A stretch of 64,000 bases of DNA, taken from the NCBI GenBank assembly GCA_033032865.1, contig JAWHQI010000004.1, forward strand, positions 20,938,001 to 21,002,000, written 5' to 3'. This document shows positions 44,282-54,592 of this stretch, one piece after another. The DNA comes from Dactylorhiza incarnata. Its lineage: Eukaryota; Streptophyta; Magnoliopsida; Asparagales; Orchidaceae. Position 1 is the stretch's first letter, and every line of letters begins with the position of its first letter. Both the position numbers and the translations under genes were made by a program. The notes beneath the pieces were generated by a model. It was not told where the DNA came from and searched no databases. It was given only the letters and a program-made list of their open reading frames with translations.

Positions 44282-45130
44282 GACTGAAGGAGGAGGTCGC
44301 CCGCCTTGGGCGGTCTGATGAAGGAGGCCGCCCGGCTCGGGCGGTCTGATGAAGGAGGCAGCCCGGTTTGGGCGGTCTGAAGAAGGAGGCCGCCCGCCTT
44401 GGGCGGTCTGATGAAGGAGTCCGCCCGACTCAGGCGGTATGAGGAAGGAGGCCGCCCGGTTTGGGCGGTCTGAAGAAGGAGGCCGCCCGCCTCGGGCGGT
44501 TTGATGAAGGAGGCCGCCCGGTTTGGGCGGTCTGAAGAAGGAGGCCGCCCGCCTCAGGCGGTCTGATGAAGGAGGCCGCCCGGCTCAGGCGGTATGAGGA
44601 AGGAGGCCGCCCGGTTTGGGCGGTCTGAAGAAGGAGGCCGCCCGCCTCGGGCGGTTTGATGAAGGAGGCCGCCCGGTTTGGGCGGTCTGAAGAAGGAGGC
44701 CGCCCGCCTCGGGCGGTCTGATGAAGGAGGCCGCCCGGTTTGGGCGGTCTGATGAAGGAGGCTGCCCGGTTTGGGCGGTCTGATGAAGGAGGCCGCCCGG
44801 TTTGGGCGGTCTGAAGAAGGAGGCCGCCCGCCTCGGGCGGTCTGATGAAGGAGATCGCCCGGTTTGGGCGGTCTGAAGGAGAAGGCTGCCCTGCCTTTGG
44901 GCGGTCTGAAGGAGAAGGCGCCCGCCTTTGGGCGGTCTGAAGGAGAAGGCCGCCCGCCTTTGGGCGGTCTGAAGGAGAAGGTCGTCCGCCTTTGGGCGGT
45001 CTGAAGGAGAAGGCTGCCTACCCGCGCGGTCTAAAGGAGGAGGCCCCCCCTGCTGGGCGGCCTGAGGAAGGAGACTGCCCCTGCTGGGCGGCCTGAAGAA
45101 GGAGTCTGCCCCTGCTGGGCGGATAGGGGA
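44282..45130 (-). repeat. 31-bp GC-rich palindromic minisatellite in the U3 of S1
   Basis: About 27 tandem units, consensus in two parts TGAAGGAGGCCGCCCGG and TTTGGGCGGTCTGA; 31 bp through most of the run, 32 bp in the last quarter. Every unit carries the pair CCGCCC...GGGCGG. In LTR sense it lies directly upstream of the TATA box at 44192. Confidence 0.93.
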
Positions 45131-45926
45131 TCCCTAGCCGCATGACCTGTAGGAGAAACGCAGAAAAAATCTCCTCGAGAAGGATCGCCGATTTCTGGGT
45201 AAACAGAATGGTCCGCCCCGGGCTCTATCGACTTCTTTCCTGAGGCTTTCTCCTCAGATAGCGAGATCTCTGCGGCTTTGGTCTTGATCGCTTCCTCCTC
45301 GGCAGCTTTGGCCTTGGCCTCCTCCTCCGCGGCAGCTTTAGCCTTGATCGCTTCCTCCTTGGCAGCTTTGGCCTTGGCCGCCTCTTCCTCGGCAGCTTTG
45401 GCCTTGGCCGCCTCCTCCGCGGCAGCTTTGGCCTTGGCCGCCTCTTCCTCGGCAGCTTTGGCCTTGGCCGCCTCCTCCGTGGCAGCTTTAGCCTTGGCCG
45501 TTTCTTCTTCAGTAACTTTAGCTTTGGCCGCCTCTTTTTCGGCGGCTTCGGCCTTTGCCACTTCTTCTCTTGCGGCTTTGACTTTGGCCGCCTCCTTCTC
45601 TACAGCCCTTTTCTTGACCAACAATTTTTCGGCGGCTTTCCTCTCCTCTGCAGTTTTTTCCCCGGTATTCTTCTTAGATCCGGAAGGTTCCACCTTTGGA
45701 GACCGCCCGGCCTTGTCCGACCGATGACTCTTTTTCGTCCGGGCATCCTTATCTTTCCGCTCTTCGACCTTCTTCCGGTCACCCCCCTTATCAACACGGG
45801 TTTAAAGGGAATCAAGGAAATCCATTCTACTTAAAGGGGTGCCGACCTGAAATATCCTAACCGCAATCGGCGAGTAGCGTCCCGTGGTTTCCGGAGAATT
45901 ATGCAGAAGAAAGAGCTGTCAGGCAA

Positions 45927-45933
45927 TTTTATA
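45927..45933 (-). promoter_or_regulatory. TATA box for the antisense coiled-coil gene of G1
   Basis: TATAAAA on the minus strand, 102 bp before ATG 45825. Conserved with 21974-21980 in G2, including the neighbouring TTGCCTGA. Confidence 0.6.
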
Positions 45934-46006
45934 GACATAAGTGAAAGTCGGGTGCGGTCTTGCGGGTAGAACTGATATTTTCGAAATCTCCTCGGAGTTT
46001 GAAAAT

Positions 46007-46018
46007 ATGCGGGGATTA
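46007..46018 (+). promoter_or_regulatory. Polypurine tract of G1
   Basis: ATGCGGGGATTA directly before the 3' LTR start TGTTTACCC at 46019; identical to that of G2. Confidence 0.7.
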
Positions 46019-46190
46019 TGTTTACCCAAAAGACCGCTTCCGAGTGGTACTTCTCCCAGACTGGGCGGTCTAAAGACTAAGATCGCCCAGTTCAGTTTCA
46101 ACAAAGGTCATTCAGAACCAACCAACACAAAACCGGGCGGTCTGATATGATTCAGACCACCCCCGAAGACTGAAGATCATCAAGGCCAGG
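46019..46190 (+). repeat. 3' LTR of G1, first part (172 bp), interrupted by G3
   Basis: Starts TGTTTACCCAAAAGACCGC as does the 5' LTR and runs to AAGGCCAGG, where G3 enters. Continues at 55881. Confidence 0.93.
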
Positions 46191-47474
46191 TGATAAGTAG
46201 TATTTTTATAACTTTTTAATAGAAAATCTTGTAAATATTTAATATGAATTCTCTATTTTATGTCAAATTTAGGGTATAAGTAGTTCTTTTTGTAATTTTG
46301 ATTCTAACTTAGCTTAATTTCGATATTTGCAGATTTTTGGGACAAATCGGGAAAAATGGCATGTCACGCCCTCAGTCACGCCCGTGACCAAGGGCGTGTA
46401 AGCTGAAGATCAGTCCAGAATCGATGCCGCACTGTTTGAACCAGTCCACACCAAGTCACGCCCCAGGTCACGCCCGTGACCCAAAGTCACGCCCGTGACC
46501 GGGGGCGTGTAATCTTAGAATCGTCCACATGGAACCGCCGTCGAGACGAGGAGATGCTGTCGAGAAGTCAACCTAAGTCACGCCCGTGACCCACATGTCA
46601 CACCCGTGACTTTCCAGCGTGATCCCTGCTCTACCGCCGCGCCGAATTCCAGCCCACGCCGCATTTAATGCACACGTCCAAAGTCACGCCCGTGACAATG
46701 TTACACGGGCGTGTAATGTCCAACTTTTCTGCCTCCGACACGCCAAGCCCACGCCGCTGCCAGATCCAATGTTACAGTGATTACACGCCCTTGGACACGC
46801 CCGTGACCGAGGGCGTGTAACTTGAAAATTTTGCCTATAAATTCAGAGGCTCTCCTTGAGTCCAGGGTTCAGAAATTTGGAGATGGGGAGGTGCTGTTAG
46901 AGCTGAGAGTGAGTTTTTCAAGTTAATGTTCATGTTTCTTAAGGCCTTCATGTTCTCCTCCTTCCCTTTTTCATGCAATGTTGTAGTGTAACTTTCGTGT
47001 ACTAGTTTTCTTAAGCTTGCAACTTTCATTTTCCTTAGCCTTGCACTCTTAATTTAAGGCTTGTAATAGTTCTTTGATTTTCAATAAAATTAGTTTTCTC
47101 TTTCATGTTCTTTTTCTCCTTAAGTAATTTCTTCCTTTTCATGCAAGGTTAAATTTTTCTCTCCTTAGTAATGTTCTTTTTTTTATGCAATGTCAATTTC
47201 TCTTTCTTTTCATGCAATGTTCAAGCTTTTCATTTAGTTTGAATTTAGTTTTAATTTTAGTTAAGCGAAAACAAACCACCTCAAATTTTCGTCGATAAAA
47301 TAATAGTGATTTTCCTCGAAGTAGAAGTAATTAACGCGCCCCGTGGAATACGACCTTGATATTCCTAAATATCCTATACTATAGACGATAAGGTACACTT
47401 GCCTTTATCGGATATAGTTTTGGAGAAAATCTCAACCTTTCACTAAATTTCAAAACCTACCAAATTAAATATCA
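46191..47474 (+). repeat. 5' LTR of G3, 1284 bp, with many GTCACGCCCGTGAC palindromes
   Basis: Starts TGATAAGTAG and ends TTAAATATCA. U3 from about 46360 to 46810 holds repeated GTCACGCCCGTGAC and GGGCGTGTAA words. TATA box TATAAA at 46836-46841. ORFs in this LTR are spurious. Confidence 0.95.
46836..46841 (+). promoter_or_regulatory. TATA box of the G3 5' LTR
   Basis: TATAAA in TTGCCTATAAATTCAG, just downstream of the palindrome cluster. Copy in the 3' LTR at 55238-55243. Confidence 0.7.
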
Positions 47475-47480
47475 AGTTTT

Positions 47481-47498
47481 TGGCGCCGTTGCCGGGGA
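47481..47498 (+). promoter_or_regulatory. Primer-binding site of G3, tRNA-Asp
   Basis: TGGCGCCGTTGCCGGGGA, 6 bp after the LTR, is an exact complement of the 3' end of plant tRNA-Asp as recalled. Typical of Athila elements. Confidence 0.9.
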
Positions 47499-47637
47499 CT
47501 TTGCGTAGATATTTTGAAAAGAGGATAGCTATTAATTTTATCATGCTTCTTTCTATTTTAGTTTGCTTTTTCTAACTTTCAAAAAGAAAAAAAAAATATT
47601 TTTTGTTTTTCTTCTTCCTTTCTTCTCTTTTTAGTGT

Positions 47638-49086
47638 ATGACCCGAGGTAGCACTTCGATTCTTCCTTTTGATCCGGAGATCGAGCGAACCCTTTTGAGG
47701 CACCGCCGTTCTCGTGATCAGGGAAATCAAATAGAATCTGAAGAGTCGATCGGGGACACTAACGCAGCAAATATGGATCATAATCTTAATCCTCCTAATC
47801 TTAACGAGCCAAATCCTAATGAGGACGCGCAACAGACCATGTCCTATTATGCGCGGCCGAATTTGGAAGCCACACAATCGAGTATTGTTCGCCCCACGGT
47901 GGCGAACAATAATTTTGAGATCAAGTCCAGCATCATACAAATGGTGCAACAATCGGTGACCTTTGATGGTCAACCGGACGAGGATCCAAATTCACATATC
48001 TCTTACTTTCTTGAAATTTGCGACACTTTTAAGATCAATGGCGTCACCGATGACGTCATTCGATTACGTCTTTTTCCTTTTTCTTTGCGGTCTAAGGCCA
48101 AGCAGTGGCTGGGCTCCCTACCTAAGGGATCCATCACTACATGGGCCGAAATGGCGGAAAAATTTCTTAATAAATATTTCCCGCCTTCAAAGACCGCTAA
48201 ATTGCGCACGGATATTGCATCGTTCATGCAAATCGACTCGGAGACTCTCTATGACACATGGGAGCGCTTCAAGGAGCTTTTGCGTCGATGCCCTCACCAT
48301 GCACTTGCCACTTGGCAACAAGTGCAAGTTTTTTATAATGGCTTAAATCTCCAAACGAGGCAAATGATTGATGCGGCCGCCGGGGGGACATTAAATAATA
48401 AAACCCCGATCGCCGCTCAAGAGCTTTTCGAAGAGATGGCCACAAATGCATATCAATGGAACATGCCCCGAGCGCGGCCTAATAAGCCGGCCGGAATTTT
48501 TGAAATAGACGCAAACGCAAATTTGGCTTTACAAGTTGAGCGCTTAACAAAGCAAGTGGCGGAGATGTCTGCTTCCTCCGCCACTCCTCCTTGGGCCAAT
48601 AACGTTTTAATTGAAGAACATGTTGACTACATGGGAAATCCACCTCGGCCTTCCTATAACCCGAACACCGCTCCGTATAATAACACCTACAATGCGGGTT
48701 ATAGGAATCATCCGAATTTCTCATGGAGCAACCAAGGAAATGCTCAGCGTCCTATGAATTTAAATCAACCTCCCCCTAATCAACTTCTTAACTTAACTCC
48801 GCCTCAAAATTTGATTTCTCAAAATTATAATCCACCCGGTTTTCCACCGCAACAGCAAAAACTCTCTCCGATTGAAGAGGTTTTTGCAAAATATGTTGCT
48901 ACAAATGAAACGAACATCCGGAACCTTACCGGATCAATCAAAAATTTAGAGAATCAAGTGGGCCAACTCGCAAAGATGATTTCTGAGCGTCAACAAGGAG
49001 CACTACCGGGGAACACCGAGCAAAATCCAAAGGAGAGCGCGCACGCGATTACACTCCGAAGCGGGAAGGAGGTGGTTCAAAAATAG
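47638..49086 (+). pseudogene. G3 gag, ending at an in-frame TAG
   Basis: ATG 47638 (MTRGSTSILPFDPEIERTL), 163 bp after the LTR. Residues about 100-230 form the Athila capsid domain (HISYFLEICDTFKINGV, LRSKAKQWLGSLP, KFLNKYFPPSKTAKLR). No zinc knuckle; an Asn/Pro/Gln-rich tail and a coiled segment (IRNLTGSIKNLENQVGQLAK) follow. Ends at TAG 49084-49086. The next open part is in the same frame, so this is a point stop in a single gag-pol, most simply CAG to TAG. Confidence 0.9.
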
Positions 49087-50283
49087 GACGAACCCAAGGT
49101 AATTTCCTCTCCTCCTCCTCCTACTTTTAATTCATCTTCGAATTTGCCCGCTACGATAGCTCCACACTCTTTTATTTTAAATCCGCGCGCTCCTACTTCT
49201 AATATTCCGTATCCATCGAAATTTAAAAATGAAAGCGCCGAAAAAAATTATAAAAAGTTTTTAGATGTTTTAAAACAAATCCATATTAATGTTCCTTTCT
49301 GCGAGGCTATCTCACAAATGCCTAAATATGCGAAATATCTTAAGGAGTTGCTCTCCAATAAAAAAAAGTTAGAAGATATTTTGCATATTTCTTTAAATGC
49401 AGAATGCTCCGCGGTTGTACTCAACAAATTGCCGAAAAAAGCAAATGACCCGGGACGGTTTTCCATCCCATGTCTTTTTGGCAATTCGTTAGTAAAACAC
49501 GCCTTAGCGGATCTTGGAGCAAGCATCAACCTTATGCCGTTTTCTTTGTTCAAAAAGTTAGGTCTAGGATTTCCAAGGCCCACTCGAATGAGTATCCAAT
49601 TAGCGGATCGTTCTTTAAAATATCCGATAGGAATAGTGGAGGACGTGCTCGTCAAGGTTGACAAATTCATCTTCCCGGTGGATTTTGTCATTCCTGACAT
49701 CGAAGAGGATGCCGAAGTACCCCTCATACTCGGCCGCCCCTTCCTTGCCACCTCCCGCGCTATTATCGACGTAAGTAACGGAAAGCTCCTCCTACGGGTT
49801 GGAGACGATGAAGTTACTTTCGGCATAAATTCCTCGATGCGGAACACGCTAGAAAATGACGATTCACGTTTTTACTTAGAAGAGTGTTGTGAGTTCGATT
49901 CATCCCTCGAGTTAGTTTCATCGGTGAATAGTGATTCCGAGCCCGTAGAGCTCTTTTGCGATGAAGAAGAAGTCTCTCACCCCACACCACCCGAACCATT
50001 ATTTTTAGAAAAATTAAAAATCAAGACTTCTTATGAAGAACCACCCGAATTAGAGTTGAAACAACTCCCCCCTCACCTTAAATACTTGTTTTTGGAAAAA
50101 GAGTCTAAGCTACCCGTCATCATTTCATCCGATCTTAGCAACTCAGAAATTTCTGAGTTGACTATAGTCTTAAGAAAGCACCGCCACGCAATTGCGTGGC
50201 AATTATCGGACATTAAGGGTATAAACCCATCTTTCTGCACTCATAAAATATTTCTCGAAGATAATTCCCGAAATTCAGTCTAG
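49087..50283 (+). pseudogene. G3 aspartic protease region, ending at in-frame TAG
   Basis: Open and in frame with gag. Protease-like fold with ADLGASINLMPFSLFKKLGLG (49505-49570 region; active site DLGAS as usual for Athila in place of DTGS) and LILGRPFLATSRAIIDV (49720-49770). A linker follows to the RT start (AIAWQLSDIKGINPSFCTHKI). Stop TAG 50281-50283, again where a Gln is expected. Confidence 0.88.
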
Positions 50284-51507
50284 CCTCAACGACGGCTAAA
50301 CCCTAACATGAAAGAAGTCGTTAAGGCCGAAGTTATAAAACTTCTGGACGCGGGAATCATCTACCCGATATCGGACAGTACTTGGGTTAGCCCAGTACAA
50401 GTCGTGCCAAAGAAAGGTGGTGTTACGGTAGTTGCGAACGAAAATAACGAATTGATCCCAACCCGTACTGTTACGGGTTGGCGGATGTGCATCGACTATC
50501 GGAAATTAAATGATGCCACCCGTAAGGATCATTTCCCTCTACCATTTATCGACCAAATTTTAGAACGCCTTTCGGGTCACTCCTACTACTGTTTTCTCGA
50601 TGGTTTGTCGGGATACTTCCAAATTCCGATTTCGCCCGACGACCAAGAGAAAACCACTTTCACTTGTCCCTTTGGCACCTTCGCTTATCGAAGGATGCCA
50701 TTCGGTCTTTGTAATGCTCCAGCTACATTCCAAAGATGTATGCTGGCAATTTTTGACGAGTTAGTGGAGGAGGTGATGGAAGTATTTATGGACGATTTTT
50801 CCGTATACGGGAGTTCTTTTGAAAATTGTTTAAAAAATCTCGAGCGCGTGTTGCAGCGATGTGAGGAAACAAATTTAGCGCTTAATTGGGAAAAATGCCA
50901 TTTTATGGTCAAGGAAGGACTAGTCCTTGGCCATAAAATTTCAGGCAAGGGGATCGAGGTCGATAGGGCCAAGATTGAAGTAATTGAAAAACTCCCCCCT
51001 CCCACAAACGTAAAAGCTATTAGGAGTTTCCTAGGCCACGCGGGGTTCTATCGGCGCTTTATACAAAATTTTTCCAAAATCACAAAGCCGTTAACCCATC
51101 TTCTTGAAAAGGAATCCTCATTTATTTTTAGCAATGAATGTCATTTGGCTTTTAAACTTATTAAAGAAAAACTTATAAACTCCCCGATTCTAGTCGCGCC
51201 GGATTGGTCGCTCCCTTTTGAAATCATGTGCGACGCGAGTGACATTGCGGTTGGTGCCGTTTTAGGCCAACGGGTGAGTAAGTATTTCCACCCTATTTAT
51301 TATGCGAGCAAAACACTCACGTCGGCACAAGCGAATTACACCACTACCGAAAAAGAGCTTCTAGCGATCGTTTTTGCCTTCGATAAGTTTAGGTCATATA
51401 TCACCCTCTCGAAAGTTATCGTCTTCACGGATCACTCCGCACTTAGGTATCTTTTAAGCAAATCGGACGCCAAGCCTCGTCTTTTGCGATGGATCCTCCT
51501 CTTGTAG
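50284..51507 (+). pseudogene. G3 reverse transcriptase and RNase H, ending at in-frame TAG
   Basis: In frame. RT motifs: [74 protein letters not shown], catalytic FMDDF at about 50787-50801. RNase [16 protein letters not shown] (about 51227), [28 protein letters not shown]. The palm and RNase H catalytic residues are present. Stop TAG 51505-51507 near the end of RNase H, where LLQEFDLEI would be expected in the family. Confidence 0.92.
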
Positions 51508-52965
51508 GAGTTTGACTTAGAGATCCGGGACAAAAGAGGAGCCGAAAACTTGGCGGCCGATCACCTTTCTCGTTTAGAAAATCCCTCCTCAGAAGTATTG
51601 ATAGAATCTGACATCGATGATAAATTTCCCGAAGAGCGCCTCCTCGCTCTCGAAAATATTAATTCATCGTCTACCCCCTGGTTTGCAGATCTGGCTAACT
51701 ATTTAGTAGCCCGGGTCCTGCCGAAAGAATTCTCGAGTCAGCAAAAGAAGAAATTCTTTTCTGATTTAAAGAATTACTTTTGGGAGGACCCCTTTTTATT
51801 CCGTGTATGCGCAGACCAAGTGGTGAGAAGATGCGTCTCGAGTGAGGAGGGTCTTAAAATTTTACGACATTGTCACGAGGGACCATCCGGTGGCCATTAT
51901 CATTCAAACCGAACCGCGAGGAAGGCGCTGGAGGCGGGCTTTTATTGGCCCTCGCTCTTCAAAGATGCTCACACCCTTGTGAGTACTTGCGACAGCTGCC
52001 AGCGGTCGGGCAACATCTCTCGCCGGGATGAGATGCCCCAAAATATTTTCTTAGAATGCGAAATTTTCGATCTTTGGGGCATTGATTTCGTTGGTCCTCT
52101 CCCTCCTTCGTTTTCAAATAAGTATATTCTAGTAGCGGTCGACTACGTGTCGAGGTGGGCGGAAGCACAAGCTCTCCCCACCAATGATGCGCGAGTCGTC
52201 GTTAACTTTTTAAAAAAATTATTCTCTCGATTTGGCACTCTGCGCGCTATTGTGAGTGATCGGGGCACCCATTTTTGCAATACTCAATTCACAAAAATCT
52301 TAGCAAAATATGGTGTCACGCACAAATTATCCACTGCATATCACCCACAAACGAGCGGCCAAGTTGAAGTCGTTAATCGAGAATTAAAACGAATCTTAGA
52401 AAAAACAGTTTCTATTAATCGGAAGGATTGGGCAATAAAGCTCGATGACGCGCTATGGGCCTATCGAATGGCGTACAAGACCGCTATCGGTTGTACACCA
52501 TATCGAATGGTCTATGGCAAGGCTTGCCACCTTCCGGTCGAATTAGAACACCGCGCATTTTGGGCGCTTAAATTTTTAAATCTTGATTCTACTTTAGCGG
52601 GCGAACAAAGAAAATTTCAAATGAACGAATTAGATGAGTGGAGAGCGAATGCGTATGAGAGTAACAAATTATATAAGGAGCGAACAAAGTTGAATCACGA
52701 TAAGCATATAAAATTTCCAAAAACTTTTTCGCAGGGCGATCTCGTCCTCCTTTATAATTCCCGCCTTCGCCTTTTTCCGGGAAAACTAAAATCCCGATGG
52801 ACCGGACCCTTTATTGTTAAAGAGGTTTGGTCCTATGGGACAATTTTAATTTTCCACCCGGAAAAAGGTACCTTCAAAGTTAACGGGCACCGCCTTAAAT
52901 TATATCTTCCGGGAGAGTTACCAAATGAAAAGAGTGATTCAATTGTTTTTCAACCTTTAATATGA
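51508..52965 (+). pseudogene. G3 integrase, open to natural stop
   Basis: In frame with RT. End of RNase H ([15 protein letters not shown]), then integrase zinc region [19 protein letters not shown]...CDSCQRSGN (51870-52010), catalytic core [23 protein letters not shown] and [13 protein letters not shown], and a C-terminal GPF domain ([14 protein letters not shown]). Natural stop TGA at 52963-52965. The integrase part itself carries no damage I can see. Confidence 0.92.
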
Positions 52966-54592
52966 CCGGCAAGTGGGTCAAGCTACGCGACCTTAAACAA
53001 AGCGCTTTTGGGAGGCACCCCAAAGTTATCTTTTTATTGTCTTCTCTTGTTCTTTAATATATTTTGTAGGTAATCGTCGCTTCCCCGCGCAAACTTCAAA
53101 AATCAGGGAAGCCCCTTCTCTTTCTTCCTTCTCTTTTATCATGCATTTCCTTTTTATTTTGTTTTGCACTTCTTTTTTTTTCCTTTACTTCATACTTAGT
53201 TTTAAACATTGGGGACAATGTTTAACTTTAAGTATGGGGGTGTAAATAGTTTTTTTTAAATAGTTGTTAAATCATAAAATTTTCAAAACAAAAAAAATAT
53301 ATATTTTTTCTTATGTTTTCTTCTATTTTAGCACTTGTAAAACCCAAAAACTAAAAAAAAATAGAAAACAGAAAAATTTAAATATTGGAAAGGGACGTTT
53401 GGGATTTTATCCCATCACACCTCCTAGTACCTTGTGAACCCTTCACCGGGTAGCCCTTGGGAAGTCCAAGACTTGCAATAAAAATTTTTTTTTTAAGTTT
53501 TAATGCTAGTTCCCTTTCTTTGTAAATAGTTTTTAATGAGAAAAATTCAAAAAAAAGATAATATCAAAAATTCTAAAAAATTCTTATTTCCCTCCTTGTT
53601 GTTTTTGTGATTTCTTAGAAATCTAGTTGAGAATGTTTATAAGCATGTTTAAGTTTTTAATTGGCTGAAATTTTGCTTATCATAGTTTGTTAATTTTAAA
53701 TTTGAGGTAATTTTGATTTAAGAATCATCTTATGATTTTAAATTGATTAGAGAATTTTGTTAGCATGACTTCTCTTTTTATTTTTAAATGGCTTCATTTT
53801 GTAGTAAATTTCCTAAACCTCTTTAGATTTTAATTATATTTTCTTCTAACTTCTTAGATCTTAGGAATTTTTAATTTTACTAGAATTTGCTCTCAATATG
53901 ATTTAAAGCTAGCTAGATTTTTTTTTTCTTCCCCTACCCTACCCCTTTGATGGCATAAAAAAAATGTATTAAAAGATCATATGTCATGGGAATAAGAGGA
54001 TAAAATTCATTATTCCCTAAAACATATGCACCCAAAATATTTGAAAAGATTATATGGCATGGAGTAAGAGGATAAAATTCATTACTCCTAAACCATATAC
54101 ATTTTGGGTTTTTATTAGAAGAGAAAAAAAAAAGAGTAAGAAAAAAAAAAGAGAAGGAAATTTCATGATAAATTCCATTTCCTCCATTCAAAAATTTCTC
54201 TTCTTATGCCAAATTTTATGAAATCCCCCTTAGCCAATTATCATTGTTCTAGTTTTAGTTGAAAATTATGGAGAGAGCAATATTTAGTAATTTACTTTTC
54301 CTTAAGATTCTTTTAAGATAGAGTTCTTATAATTTTAATTTAATTTAGTTTTATAATTTCTACAATTTTGTCAAACTACTTAATTTTCTTGAGAAGTTAT
54401 TGCCTAAACATTTTTCCCTCTTTTCAAATCATCATCATAATTTAGGACTTAACTCCCCCTTGAATTTACTCTTAACTTAACTTTTGGTTAAATGAAATTT
54501 TAGTTTTAAATTAAATTTTTTTTAAGGATGTCTTATAAATAATGTCTCACACTTTTGCTCTGGAATAGCAAAACCTCAAGTATGGGGATATT
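52966..54592 (+). other. G3 non-coding region between pol and 3' LTR
   Basis: 1.6 kb, very AT-rich with long A and T runs. Athila elements often carry an envelope-like ORF here; none is seen. Two related segments near 53968-54035 and 54036-54110 share GATAAAATTCATTA and CATATGCA/CATATACA and look like a local duplication of about 68 bp. The purine-rich stretch GTATGGGGATATT at 54580-54592 before the LTR is the likely polypurine tract. Confidence 0.75.

Larger units (their letters stand above)
43654..45205 (-). mobile_element. S1: solo LTR of a Tat-like element, 1552 bp, in the G1 antisense gene
   Basis: On the minus strand it begins TGTTTACCCAGAAATCGG at 45205 and ends GGATTCAACA at 43654. 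Ends match the G0/G1/G2 LTR family, and the stretch near 43800-43850 (GCCACTCCTGCGACGGGCTT) is related to their U5 (GCCACTCCTGTGATGGGC). TATA on the minus strand TATAAATA at 44192-44185. No internal sequence and one target duplication pair, so it is the product of LTR-LTR recombination. It is more than twice the length of the G2 LTR, mainly because of the 31-bp array. Confidence 0.93.
41989..45825 (-). pseudogene. G1 antisense gene a: Lys/Ala/Glu coiled-coil protein, split by solo LTR S1
   Basis: ATG 45825 (MDFLDSL), then TAA at codon 8 where G2 has CAG. The 10-residue Ala/Lys/Glu repeat runs about 45560-45260. At 45205 the solo LTR S1 interrupts the gene; it resumes at 43653 (STPSFDLDF), passes through 43283-42897, and after a 3' splice-like TTTTTCTTGTAG near 42770 continues as coiled coil (42760-42031). 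A stop at about 42033-42031 replaces an Arg of G2, and the natural stop is 41991-41989. Protein would be basic and helical; function unknown. Confidence 0.7.

Noticed and set aside
44282..45130. Regularly spaced 31-bp repeats that resemble a CRISPR array
   Set aside because: Units are contiguous with no unique spacers, the setting is a plant LTR and no cas genes exist.
45031..45693. A single 220-codon gene on the minus strand
   Set aside because: It is the N-terminal part of the antisense coiled-coil gene running by chance into solo LTR S1.
48003..49999. Minus-strand ORFs up to 199 codons opposite G3 gag and protease
   Set aside because: Shadows of the sense coding frame; no conserved features.
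53934..54191. 85-codon minus-strand ORF with a hydrophobic stretch
   Set aside because: It falls in the AT-rich duplicated segment of G3 with no start context or similarity; likely chance.
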